A stretch of 64,000 bases of DNA. Origin: Pleodorina starrii. Lineage: Eukaryota > Chlorophyta > Chlorophyceae > Chlamydomonadales > Volvocaceae. Below the pieces are notes generated by a model. It was not told the DNA's origin. It did not search any database and saw nothing but the letters and a program-made list of their open reading frames with translations. The position numbers and the translations under genes were made by a program. Positions 1-10,149 of the stretch are shown here, piece after piece; position 1 is the stretch's first letter; every line of letters starts with the position of its first letter. Where the stretch lies: positions 2,418,001 through 2,482,000 of the forward strand of contig BRXU01000008.1 of assembly GCA_030267565.1 (NCBI GenBank), given 5' to 3'.

Positions 1-563
1 GCTCATAGATGATTGCAATGCGTTCTGTGACCTTGTGCGCAATAATCTTCCTGGTGGGAATCCCATCAGTTGACAGCTGACACACGGGCGACGCAATCTG
101 CAGCGAACGGAACGTTGCTCACTAAAACGGCGGACAGAAGCGTTGGCGACCCGCAGCTGATTTTTATAAGCGCTCATTAGTTCTTGCTCTGGATTATTGC
201 CATTGCCATTTCTGTCACAGGAACGCTGTGCTAGAAAAGACCTTGCTTTGGAGGAGCAGGCGTAGTGAACAGCAAAAACAAGATAAGAAGTCAGCTACCA
301 ACGCGCAACTTTATGCAGTCCTGAGAACACGGACTGCGGGTTGAACAGCCGTACAACTGCCAGCCCCTTTACTAACCTGGCTGACTCCAGCGCAAGTCCG
401 CATTAGGATATCACATACACAATAAGTATGATGTCGTGATGCACCAAAAGCAGAGCTCATTTCGGACGGACAATGCTTGTTGCAAGCCGGCCGCGTCCTT
501 CACAGCTGGGAAGCATTCAAGGAGCAACTAACCAGTAACCACCACGTCGGCATATGCAACGAA
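1..563. other. Spacer upstream of NYN copy 1
   Basis: Non-coding as far as I can see; the same sequence precedes copies 2, 3 and, with indels, copy 4. It should contain the promoter and 5' UTR of the NYN gene. I see no clear TATA box at a useful distance from the ATG at 564. Confidence 0.6.
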
Positions 564-3500
564 ATGCACGCGTTTCACCTCCTATTAAGGGGCTGCCAAC
601 GGTTTCGGGTCCACGTGCTGGGCGGCACCCGGAGCGATGCCGCGCCCCTGCACACCAGCGCGCGACAAATTAGAGCCGCCAGCCGGCGGCGCCTCTTCGA
701 TCAGGATGAAGCGACAGACAGTCGCGAGGTGGACGGTGGTGTGCTCGGGCAGGGTGGGGGCCCGGGGCGCCCGGTGACGGGGCACCTCCCCTCCGGAGCA
801 CCTCAGCGGGCGGGGCGCAATCCCGCTGTTGCTCCCTCCGTTCACAGGAAACGCACATCGACAAAGCAGCAGCAGAAGCAGCAGCAGAAGCAGCAGCCCG
901 CACCTGCGGACGCTGCGGACTCGCCGGCAGGTGAAGGCAGTGGCGATGTGCGGCCTGTTGCGGCGGGGCAGACGAAGCCGCTCCACAATGGGGCGAGGCG
1001 GCGTCAGGGTCCTCAGCACTCGTCAGAGGATACGGCTGCGGCAGCAGCAGCAGCGGCAGCGGCAGCAGTAGCGGCAGCAGCGGCGTCGGGCTTTCCCCCA
1101 GGTATAGGTACAGGTACAGCTGCCGATACAGCGCCGCGGGACGATGTCCGAGCAGCAGCAGGGGCGGCGGACGCGGGTAGCGGCGCCGCGGCGGCGCTAT
1201 CGCAGCCGGCGGCACCGGCGCCGGCGCAAGCACGAGGGGCTAGGGAGGCAAGTCTGAGTGCTGCTGGCCCAGCAGCCGCCGCTGGGCCGCCTGCGCCGCA
1301 CTCGCGCCCGGGTCCCGCTGCGCCCCAGTCGCCACAGTCTGTGCGGCCCGGCCCCGGTCCCGGCCCCGCCCTAGCCCCTGCTGCGTCCGTGTATGTGTTT
1401 TGGGACCTGGACAATAAGTACCCGGAGACATTGGACCACGCGGGGATGCTGGGGAGGCTCAGGTGGGCGAGGGCGTGTGGGCGTGTGCGTGTGTGGGCGA
1501 GTGTGGTTGCTGGGGCAACCGTGAACATTTCCCGAGAGTGTGCGTATGCGTGTGTATGCATGCCACGCCGGTCGTCCGACAGCTGCGAAGGCCACCCGAG
1601 GGCTGGAAGGGGGGGCGCCTCCTGCGCATCGCCAGGACGCCGCGCGTGTCTTTCTGGGTTTGGCGCGATCAGCCGGCATGGTGGCGCGGCTGAGGCACCG
1701 TACCTGTACCGTACTGTACTGCACCGTACATGTACCGGGGGCTCGCGCTGCCTGCGCCGCTGGCCCATGCGCAGGGATATGCTGCAGCAGTACGGCAGAG
1801 TGGTTGAGATCCGCGCGTATGGCAACCACCGGACCTTCAAGTTCGTACCGGAGGTGTGGGAGGCGGCCATGCGCCACGGCGTGATGAAGGTCGGTCGGTC
1901 GGTCGGTTTCGGAGCGACGGTGGGGAGGGGGTCCCCCGTCAGCGAGGACGCAACAGTGAGGCGCTGCACCCGCCCCCACCCGCGCCTCATCAGCCGCCTG
2001 CGGTTCCTTCGCTGGGTTGGTTATCTTGAGTAGCCCTCCTCATACGTCCGTGCAATCTGCGGCCCGCGCTGCGGCGCATTGGCGCTCCCTCCCATCCTCT
2101 CATCTTCACCACCACCGCGTGGGGAGCTGGGGACGCACCCGCACCACCCCGAAACACCCCTTCTCCTTCTCCGCTGCGATTTTCTCTTTATACCCCAGTT
2201 CCGTGATCCGCGATCCGTGATCTGGGCGCGCAGCACACCGCACACCACAAACCACACACCAGTAGTACGCTTGGCCCGCCAGCCCCGGTCCCCAACCCAG
2301 TCACGGTACCTCCGTGCCACTGTACCCTACCACCACCACCCGCCCTAAAACCAACCCGAAGTTACGAGGGTCCGCCGTACCCTGGATCTTTCCTGCGCCG
2401 TGCTGCGTTGCTGCCTGCCCTAAAACCCTAAAACTCTAAAACTCCTTAACCCTCGCAGCACCCGCTGAGGGGCTCTCCCACCGCCGGCGGCGGGCCATCC
2501 TCCTCCTCCTCCTCATCGTTATCGGCGTCGTCGTCGGCTGGCTCGTCGTCGTCGTCTGAGGGCCTCCGCTGTCCGCTGTGCAGCCGGCGGGTGCGGGGCG
2601 GTGAGTCCCAACTGCGCAGCCACTTCCGGCAGATGCACCAGCGGGAGCACGTCAAGAAGCTCGCGAGGATGGGCGCCGCGGAGAGGGCCGAATACGTCCA
2701 GTCCAGGAAGTCTGAGAGGCGAGTGCGCGCATGTCTAAAGAGTGTGTGAGTATGTGTGTATGTGTATGTGTATGTGCATGGCTAAGAGTGTGTGTGTATG
2801 TGTGTGCACATGGACAAGTATGTGTATGTGTGTGTGCATGGCTAAGAGTGTGTGTGCGTGTGTGCCGACACTGGGGTAAGGAAGGGTTCAGCAAGCGCGT
2901 GTAGAAGGGCACACAGGTGGGGCTGACGGAGGGGTTGGGGGGGTCCGCGAGGCGGCAGTGCTGCAGGGAGGGATGCGGCACGGAAAAGCGGCACGGTGAG
3001 GACAAGTGAGGGGGTTAGAGGCGAGCACACCGACTGCGACAGGGCATTTTCCTTCTCTTACCATCGGCCACCCCTCCTCCCGCGGGCCCAAGTGCGCTAA
3101 GCGCCACCGCCTCCTCCACCTCTTTCGCCGGCGACCCTCCTCTGCCCCCGCCCGCAGGTACCGGTCCGCCGCCCATGAGGTGTTGGCTCCGAAACGCGGT
3201 TACGACCTGGCGGGCATTCTGCGGCGGCTGGGTGTGACTGTGTGGGCGGTTCCCATGGGCAAGCAGAAGGCGGATGTGGTGTTGCAGCGGGAGGCGGTGG
3301 AGCTGCTGGAGGGGGAGCGGGGCAAGAGGGCGGACTTGGAGGTGGGGGGCGAGAAGGAGCGGAAAAAGAAGGAGGCGGAGAAGGTGGGCAAGAGGGTGGG
3401 GGGTTGATGGGCAGGGCAGTGAGGGCAGGCAATGGGCAGCGCCCTGCGAAGCGGGTGTAAGGGACGCGTGCCACGTCATGCAACGGCCAACGTCTAACGG

Positions 3501-4069
3501 CCAACCACCGGCGCCGACCCTTAAAGGGAAACGGTGTGCGCTGCCTCGCCAGCTCCTCATCTACCGAAGACGCTCGCCCCCGCGTCCTGCCGCCAGCTTT
3601 CCTCCGCCTCCTCCCTCTCTCCTCCGACTGCGCCGGCTCCGAGACCGCCGCCGCCTCCCGCTCCTCCCCGCGTGCCTCTCCCTCTCCCTCTCCCCAGCCC
3701 CCCTCCGTGTTTGTCCTGATGTCGGATGACCACGGCTTCGAGATGCTGCTCAAGCTGTTCACCATGGCGGGATGGAGGGCACTGGTCGTGTCGAACACGC
3801 GATTCAGAAACGCGGATGAGCGGCTGCCCTGGAGCAATGTGCTGCCGCCGCCTCTGCCGCCGCCACCGCTGCCGCCTCTGCCGCCGCCGCCGCCGCTGCT
3901 CCAGCGAGACGCGGACGCGCGGGGTCCCAGCCGGACAGGCGCAGGCGGGATGGTGCGCGACGGGTGCTCTTGGACGTTGATGCGGCGCCTCCTGAACAGC
4001 CGGGTGACGCCACAGAAGACGAGGACGACGCCGGAGCCGGTGGCAGAGGGTGACCATGGCGTGGAATGA
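564..4069 (+). CDS. NYN-domain / C2H2 zinc-finger protein, copy 1 (predicted ribonuclease)
   Basis: Five exons fit one open frame: 564-1462, 1775-1889, 2459-2718, 3158-3383, 3698-4069, giving 623 residues. Exon 1 is low-complexity (Gln/Lys, then Ala and Pro runs) and ends with VFWDLDNK. Exon 2 gives YGRVVEIRAYGN, exon 4 RGYDLAGILRRLG and KADVVL, exon 5 VLMSDDHGF and WRALVVSN. These are the successive strands and acidic residues (DLDN, KAD, SDD, NAD) of a NYN/PIN-like nuclease domain. A C2H2 finger lies between, in exon 3 (CPLC near residue 376, then HFRQMHQREH). The order WDLDN, finger, RGY..L, SDD.GF matches plant NYN proteins, whose Arabidopsis members MNU1/2 process mitochondrial RNA 5' ends. 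That role here is inference. The exon 3/4 junction needs a GC-AG intron (AG|GCGAGT). The start is the first in-frame ATG; no targeting peptide is obvious. Confidence 0.85.
2161..2197 (+). repeat. Intron-borne dispersed element B (variant)
   Basis: TCCGCTGCGATTTTCTC followed by TTTATACCCC lies in NYN intron 2 and resembles the CCGCTGCGGTATTTTC...TTTTTACCCC element at 17684, 50583 and (reversed, twice) 52914. Copies sit at the same place in units 2 and 3. Confidence 0.5.
2418..2445 (+). repeat. Telomere-type CCCTAAAA repeats in NYN intron 2
   Basis: CCCTAAAACCCTAAAACTC and a degenerate third unit stand 13-40 bases before the exon 3 acceptor, in the place of the polypyrimidine tract. The unit is the complement of the Chlamydomonas telomere octamer TTTTAGGG. 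The same string recurs at 7214-7241 and 12004-12031. Confidence 0.8.
2745..2875 (+). repeat. TG-rich imperfect repeat in NYN intron 3
   Basis: Runs of TGTGTATG interrupted by GCATGGCTAAGAGTGTG, about three imperfect cycles, within the intron that follows the zinc-finger exon. Units 2 and 3 carry the same stretch, garbled by indels in unit 3. Confidence 0.75.
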
Positions 4070-4131
4070 GTGATATTCGCGCGTTGTTTTTGTTGTTTTT
4101 GTTCATATTTTTTTGTTTTCGTTTGTGTTGA

Positions 4132-4161
4132 GTTGTTGTTGTTGTTGTTGTTGTTGTTGTT
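4132..4161 (+). repeat. (GTT)10 microsatellite
   Basis: Ten GTT triplets in unit 1; the same site has eight in units 2 (8928-8951) and 3 (13730-13753). It is one of the few differences between the units and shows that unit 1 is not simply a duplicated assembly of unit 2. Confidence 0.95.
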
Positions 4162-4213
4162 ACAGTGGGTGGGCTCCGGGTCCTAGGAAGGGCGGAGGCA
4201 GCGCGGGCCAGCT

Positions 4214-4323
4214 GGCCCTTCGTGCACTGCAGCGGGGCCCTTCGTGCACTGCAGCGGGGCCCTTCGTGCACTGCAGCGGGGCCCTTCGTGCACTGCAGCG
4301 GGGCCCTTCGCGCACTGCAGCGG
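4214..4323 (+). repeat. 22-bp minisatellite, five copies
   Basis: Five head-to-tail copies of GGCCCTTCGTGCACTGCAGC plus GG; the last has a C for T change. Each copy contains the palindromes GTGCAC and CTGCAG. It lies about 150 bases past the NYN stop codon. Confidence 0.95.
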
Positions 4324-5359
4324 AGCGTCGTCTACTGAGGAAGATGGGTGCGGAAGTTGGGCCGCCTGGCGCGCCTTGTCGTCACACCACACACGGTTAC
4401 TGCCAACGGCGGTAGGACCTTCACCTGCTTTGGTGAGGGGCCGCGAAGGCGCTTTTGTTAAGCCGCTCCTCGTTGTTGGTTCATGGCGGTCGGCGAAAGA
4501 ACGCTAATGGAAAACGCGAACGAACGCAAAGTGCATACGGTACAAGGGTATCGAGATTTTCGTAATTTCTGGGGGCCCGGTTCCAGCGGTTAGCAGTGTG
4601 AGGCGACTCGACAGGCATCGACGATCTGCGTTTCTGTTCCCATCAGATCAGGCAAAGCGTCTACGATTTCTGCATTTCTATTTGGGATTCCTATTTGCTT
4701 GCATTTGCCTGCAAATGCAGCGACCGCCTGACAGTTGGCGGCAACTGGCGGCAACGGTTTCGGTCTCCAGCGTCACCGCGGCGCCAAGCGCAGATTGCTC
4801 ATAGATGATTGCAATGCGTTCTGTGACCTTGTGCGCAATAATCTTCCTGGTGGGAATCCCATCAGTTGACAGCTGACACACGGGCGACGCAATCTGCAGC
4901 GAACGGAACGTTGCTCACTAAAACGGCGGACAGAAGCGTTGGCGACCCGCAGCTGATTTTTATAAGCGCTCATTAGTTCTTGCTCTGGATTATTGCCATT
5001 GCCATTTCTGTCACAGGAACGCTGTGCTAGAAAAGACCTTGCTTTGGAGGAGCAGGCGTAGTGAACAGCAAAAACAAGATAAGAAGTCAGCTACCAACGC
5101 GCAACTTTATGCAGTCCTGAGAACACGGACTGCGGGTTGAACAGCCGTACAACTGCCAGCCCCTTTACTAACCTGGCTGACTCCAGCGCAAGTCCGCATT
5201 AGGATATCACATACACAATAAGTATGATGTCGTGATGCACCAAAAGCAGAGCTCATTTCGGACGGACAATGCTTGTTGCAAGCCGGCCGCGTCCTTCACA
5301 GCTGGGAAGCATTCAAGGAGCAACTAACCAGTAACCACCACGTCGGCATATGCAACGAA

Positions 5360-8300
5360 ATGCACGCGTTTCACCTCCTATTAAGGGGCTGCCAACGGTT
5401 TCGGGTCCACGTGCTGGGCGGCACCCGGAGCGATGCCGCGCCCCTGCACACCAGCGCGCGACAAATTAGAGCCGCCAGCCGGCGGCGCCTCTTCGATCAG
5501 GATGAAGCGACAGACAGTCGCGAGGTGGACGGTGGTGTGCTCGGGCAGGGTGGGGGCCCGGGGCGCCCGGTGACGGGGCACCTCCCCTCCGGAGCACCTC
5601 AGCGGGCGGGGCGCAATCCCGCTGTTGCTCCCTCCGTTCACAGAAAACGCACATCGACAAAGCAGCAGCAGAAGCAGCAGCAGAAGCAGCAGCCCGCACC
5701 TGCGGACGCTGCGGACTCGCCGGCAGGTGAAGGCAGTGGCGATGTGCGGCCTGTTGCGGCGGGGCAGACGAAGCCGCTCCACAATGGGGCGAGGCGGCGT
5801 CAGGGTCCTCAGCACTCGTCAGAGGATACGGCTGCGGCAGCAGCAGCAGCGGCAGCGGCAGCAGTAGCGGCAGCAGCGGCGTCGGGCTTTCCCCCAGGTA
5901 TAGGTACAGGTACAGCTGCCGATACAGCGCCGCGGGACGATGTCCGAGCAGCAGCAGGGGCGGCGGACGCGGGTAGCGGCGCCGCGGCGGCGCTATCGCA
6001 GCCGGCGGCACCGGCGCCGGCGCAAGCACGAGGGGCTAGGGAGGCAAGTCTGAGTGCTGCTGGCCCAGCAGCCGCCGCTGGGCCGCCTGCGCCGCACTCG
6101 CGCCCGGGTCCCGCTGCGCCCCAGTCGCCACAGTCTGTGCGGCCCGGCCCCGGTCCCGGCCCCGCCCTAGCCCCTGCTGCGTCCGTGTATGTGTTTTGGG
6201 ACCTGGACAATAAGTACCCGGAGACATTGGACCACGCGGGGATGCTGGGGAGGCTCAGGTGGGCGAGGGCGTGTGGGCGTGTGCGTGTGTGGGCGAGTGT
6301 GGTTGCTGGGGCAACCGTGAACATTTCCCGAGAGTGTGCGTATGCGTGTGTATGCATGCCACGCCGGTCGTCCGACAGCTGCGAAGGCCACCCGAGGGCT
6401 GGAAGGGGGGGCGCCTCCTGCGCATCGCCAGGACGCCGCGCGTGTCTTTCTGGGTTTGGCGCGATCAGCCGGCATGGTGGCGCGGCTGAGGCACCGTACC
6501 TGTACCGTACTGTACTGCACCGTACATGTACCGGGGGCTCGCGCTGCCTGCGCCGCTGGCCCATGCGCAGGGATATGCTGCAGCAGTACGGCAGAGTGGT
6601 TGAGATCCGCGCGTATGGCAACCACCGGACCTTCAAGTTCGTACCGGAGGTGTGGGAGGCGGCCATGCGCCACGGCGTGATGAAGGTCGGTCGGTCGGTC
6701 GGTTTCGGAGCGACGGTGGGGAGGGGGTCCCCCGTCAGCGAGGACGCAACAGTGAGGCGCTGCACCCGCCCCCACCCGCGCCTCATCAGCCGCCTGCGGT
6801 TCCTTCGCTGGGTTGGTTATCTTGAGTAGCCCTCCTCATACGTCCGTGCAATCTGCGGCCCGCGCTGCGGCGCATTGGCGCTCCCTCCCATCCTCTCATC
6901 TTCACCACCACCGCGTGGGGAGCTGGGGACGCACCCGCACCACCCCGAAACACCCCTTCTCCTTCTCCGCTGCGATTTTCTCTTTATACCCCAGTTCCGT
7001 GATCCGCGATCCGTGATCTGGGCGCGCAGCACACCGCACACCACAAACCACACACCAGTAGTACGCTTGGCCCGCCAGCCCCGGTCCCCAACCCAGTCAC
7101 GGTACCTCCGTGCCACTGTACCCTACCACCACCACCCGCCCTAAAACCAACCCGAAGTTACGAGGGTCCGCCGTACCCTGGATCTTTCCTGCGCCGTGCT
7201 GCGTTGCTGCCTGCCCTAAAACCCTAAAACTCTAAAACTCCTTAACCCTCGCAGCACCCGCTGAGGGGCTCTCCCACCGCCGGCGGCGGGCCATCCTCCT
7301 CCTCCTCCTCATCGTTATCGGCGTCGTCGTCGGCTGGCTCGTCGTCGTCGTCTGAGGGCCTCCGCTGTCCGCTGTGCAGCCGGCGGGTGCGGGGCGGTGA
7401 GTCCCAACTGCGCAGCCACTTCCGGCAGATGCACCAGCGGGAGCACGTCAAGAAGCTCGCGAGGATGGGCGCCGCGGAGAGGGCCGAATACGTCCAGTCC
7501 AGGAAGTCTGAGAGGCGAGTGCGCGCATGTCTAAAGAGTGTGTGAGTATGTGTGTATGTGTATGTGTATGTGCATGGCTAAGAGTGTGTGTGTATGTGTG
7601 TGCACATGGACAAGTATGTGTATGTGTGTGTGCATGGCTAAGAGTGTGTGTGCGTGTGTGCCGACACTGGGGTAAGGAAGGGTTCAGCAAGCGCGTGTAG
7701 AAGGGCACACAGGTGGGGCTGACGGAGGGGTTGGGGGGGTCCGCGAGGCGGCAGTGCTGCAGGGAGGGATGCGGCACGGAAAAGCGGCACGGTGAGGACA
7801 AGTGAGGGGGTTAGAGGCGAGCACACCGACTGCGACAGGGCATTTTCCTTCTCTTACCATCGGCCACCCCTCCTCCCGCGGGCCCAAGTGCGCTAAGCGC
7901 CACCGCCTCCTCCACCTCTTTCGCCGGCGACCCTCCTCTGCCCCCGCCCGCAGGTACCGGTCCGCCGCCCATGAGGTGTTGGCTCCGAAACGCGGTTACG
8001 ACCTGGCGGGCATTCTGCGGCGGCTGGGTGTGACTGTGTGGGCGGTTCCCATGGGCAAGCAGAAGGCGGATGTGGTGTTGCAGCGGGAGGCGGTGGAGCT
8101 GCTGGAGGGGGAGCGGGGCAAGAGGGCGGACTTGGAGGTGGGGGGCGAGAAGGAGCGGAAAAAGAAGGAGGCGGAGAAGGTGGGCAAGAGGGTGGGGGGT
8201 TGATGGGCAGGGCAGTGAGGGCAGGCAATGGGCAGCGCCCTGCGAAGCGGGTGTAAGGGACGCGTGCCACGTCATGCAACGGCCAACGTCTAACGGCCAA

Positions 8301-8865
8301 CCACCGGCGCCGACCCTTAAAGGGAAACGGTGTGCGCTGCCTCGCCAGCTCCTCATCTACCGAAGACGCTCGCCCCCGCGTCCTGCCGCCAGCTTTCCTC
8401 CGCCTCCTCCCTCTCTCCTCCGACTGCGCCGGCTCCGAGACCGCCGCCGCCTCCCGCTCCTCCCCGCGTGCCTCTCCCTCTCCCTCTCCCCAGCCCCCCT
8501 CCGTGTTTGTCCTGATGTCGGATGACCACGGCTTCGAGATGCTGCTCAAGCTGTTCACCATGGCGGGATGGAGGGCACTGGTCGTGTCGAACACGCGATT
8601 CAGAAACGCGGATGAGCGGCTGCCCTGGAGCAATGTGCTGCCGCCGCCTCTGCCGCCGCCACCGCTGCCGCCTCTGCCGCCGCCGCCGCCGCTGCTCCAG
8701 CGAGACGCGGACGCGCGGGGTCCCAGCCGGACAGGCGCAGGCGGGATGGTGCGCGACGGGTGCTCTTGGACGTTGATGCGGCGCCTCCTGAACAGCCGGG
8801 TGACGCCACAGAAGACGAGGACGACGCCGGAGCCGGTGGCAGAGGGTGACCATGGCGTGGAATGA
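5360..8865 (+). CDS. NYN-domain / C2H2 zinc-finger protein, copy 2
   Basis: Exons 5360-6258, 6571-6685, 7255-7514, 7954-8179, 8494-8865. Predicted protein is 623 residues, with one candidate amino-acid-level change from copy 1 at most: the single G/A difference in exon 1, which reads AGGAAA versus AGAAAA and leaves Arg-Lys unchanged. All NYN acidic motifs and the zinc finger are intact. This copy and copy 1 are the best candidates for working genes. Confidence 0.85.
7214..7241 (+). repeat. Telomere-type repeats, unit 2
   Basis: Same CCCTAAAA string and same position before the exon 3 acceptor as in unit 1. Confidence 0.8.
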
Positions 8866-9003
8866 GTGATATTCGCGCGTTGTTTTTGTTGTTTTTGTTC
8901 ATATTTTTTTGTTTTCGTTTGTGTTGAGTTGTTGTTGTTGTTGTTGTTGTTACAGTGGGTGGGCTCCGGGTCCTAGGAAGGGCGGAGGCAGCGCGGGCCA
9001 GCT

Positions 9004-9113
9004 GGCCCTTCGTGCACTGCAGCGGGGCCCTTCGTGCACTGCAGCGGGGCCCTTCGTGCACTGCAGCGGGGCCCTTCGTGCACTGCAGCGGGGCCCTTCG
9101 CGCACTGCAGCGG
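9004..9113 (+). repeat. 22-bp minisatellite, unit 2
   Basis: Five copies, identical to the array at 4214-4323. Confidence 0.95.
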
Positions 9114-10149
9114 AGCGTCGTCTACTGAGGAAGATGGGTGCGGAAGTTGGGCCGCCTGGCGCGCCTTGTCGTCACACCACACACGGTTACTGCCAACGGC
9201 GGTAGGACCTTCACCTGCTTTGGTGAGGGGCCGCGAAGGCGCTTTTGTTAAGCCGCTCCTCGTTGTTGGTTCATGGCGGTCGGCGAAAGAACGCTAATGG
9301 AAAACGCGAACGAACGCAAAGTGCATACGGTACAAGGGTATCGAGATTTTCGTAATTTCTGGGGGCCCGGTTCCAGCGGTTAGCAGTGTGAGGCGACTCG
9401 ACAGGCATCGACGATCTGCGTTTCTGTTCCCATCAGATCAGGCAAAGCGTCTACGATTTCTGCATTTCTATTTGGGATTCCTATTTGCTTGCATTTGCCT
9501 GCAAATGCAGCGACCGCCTGACAGTTGGCGGCAACTGGCGGCAACGGTTTCGGTCTCCAGCGTCACCGCGGCGCCAAGCGCAGATTGCTCATAGATGATT
9601 GCAATGCGTTCTGTGACCTTGTGCGCAATAATCTTCCTGGTGGGAATCCCATCAGTTGACAGCTGACACACGGGCGACGCAATCTGCAGCGAACGGAACG
9701 TTGCTCACTAAAACGGCGGACAGAAGCGTTGGCGACCCGCAGCTGATTTTTATAAGCGCTCATTAGTTCTTGCTCTGGATTATTGCCATTGCCATTTCTG
9801 TCACAGGAACGCTGTGCTAGAAAAGACCTTGCTTTGGAGGAGCAGGCGTAGTGAACAGCAAAAACAAGATAAGAAGTCAGCTACCAACGCGCAACTTTAT
9901 GCAGTCCTGAGAACACGGACTGCGGGTTGAACAGCCGTACAACTGCCAGCCCCTTTACTAACCTGGCTGACTCCAGCGCAAGTCCGCATTAGGATATCAC
10001 ATACACAATAAGTATGATGTCGTGATGCACCAAAAGCAGAGCTCATTTCGGACGGACAATGCTTGTTGCAAGCCGGCCGCGTCCTTCACAGCTGGGAAGC
10101 ATTCAAGGAGCAACTAACCAGTAACCACCACGTCGGCATATGCAACGAA

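Larger units (their letters stand above)
4070..5359. other. Intergenic spacer between NYN copies 1 and 2
   Basis: Holds a T/GTT-rich tract, the 22-bp minisatellite and otherwise unstructured sequence up to the next ATG. Equivalent spacers are 8866-10149 and 13668-14950. I find no TGTAA polyadenylation signal soon after the stop codon, which is unusual for this lineage. Confidence 0.7.

Noticed and set aside
585..1990. Long antisense open frames (up to 325 residues) over NYN exon 1
   Set aside because: They are Pro/Ala/Arg/Leu-rich shadows of a GC-rich sense exon, contain no domain and recur only because the unit is duplicated.
4214..4323. CRISPR-like regular array
   Set aside because: The 22-bp units are contiguous, without spacers, and the genome is eukaryotic.
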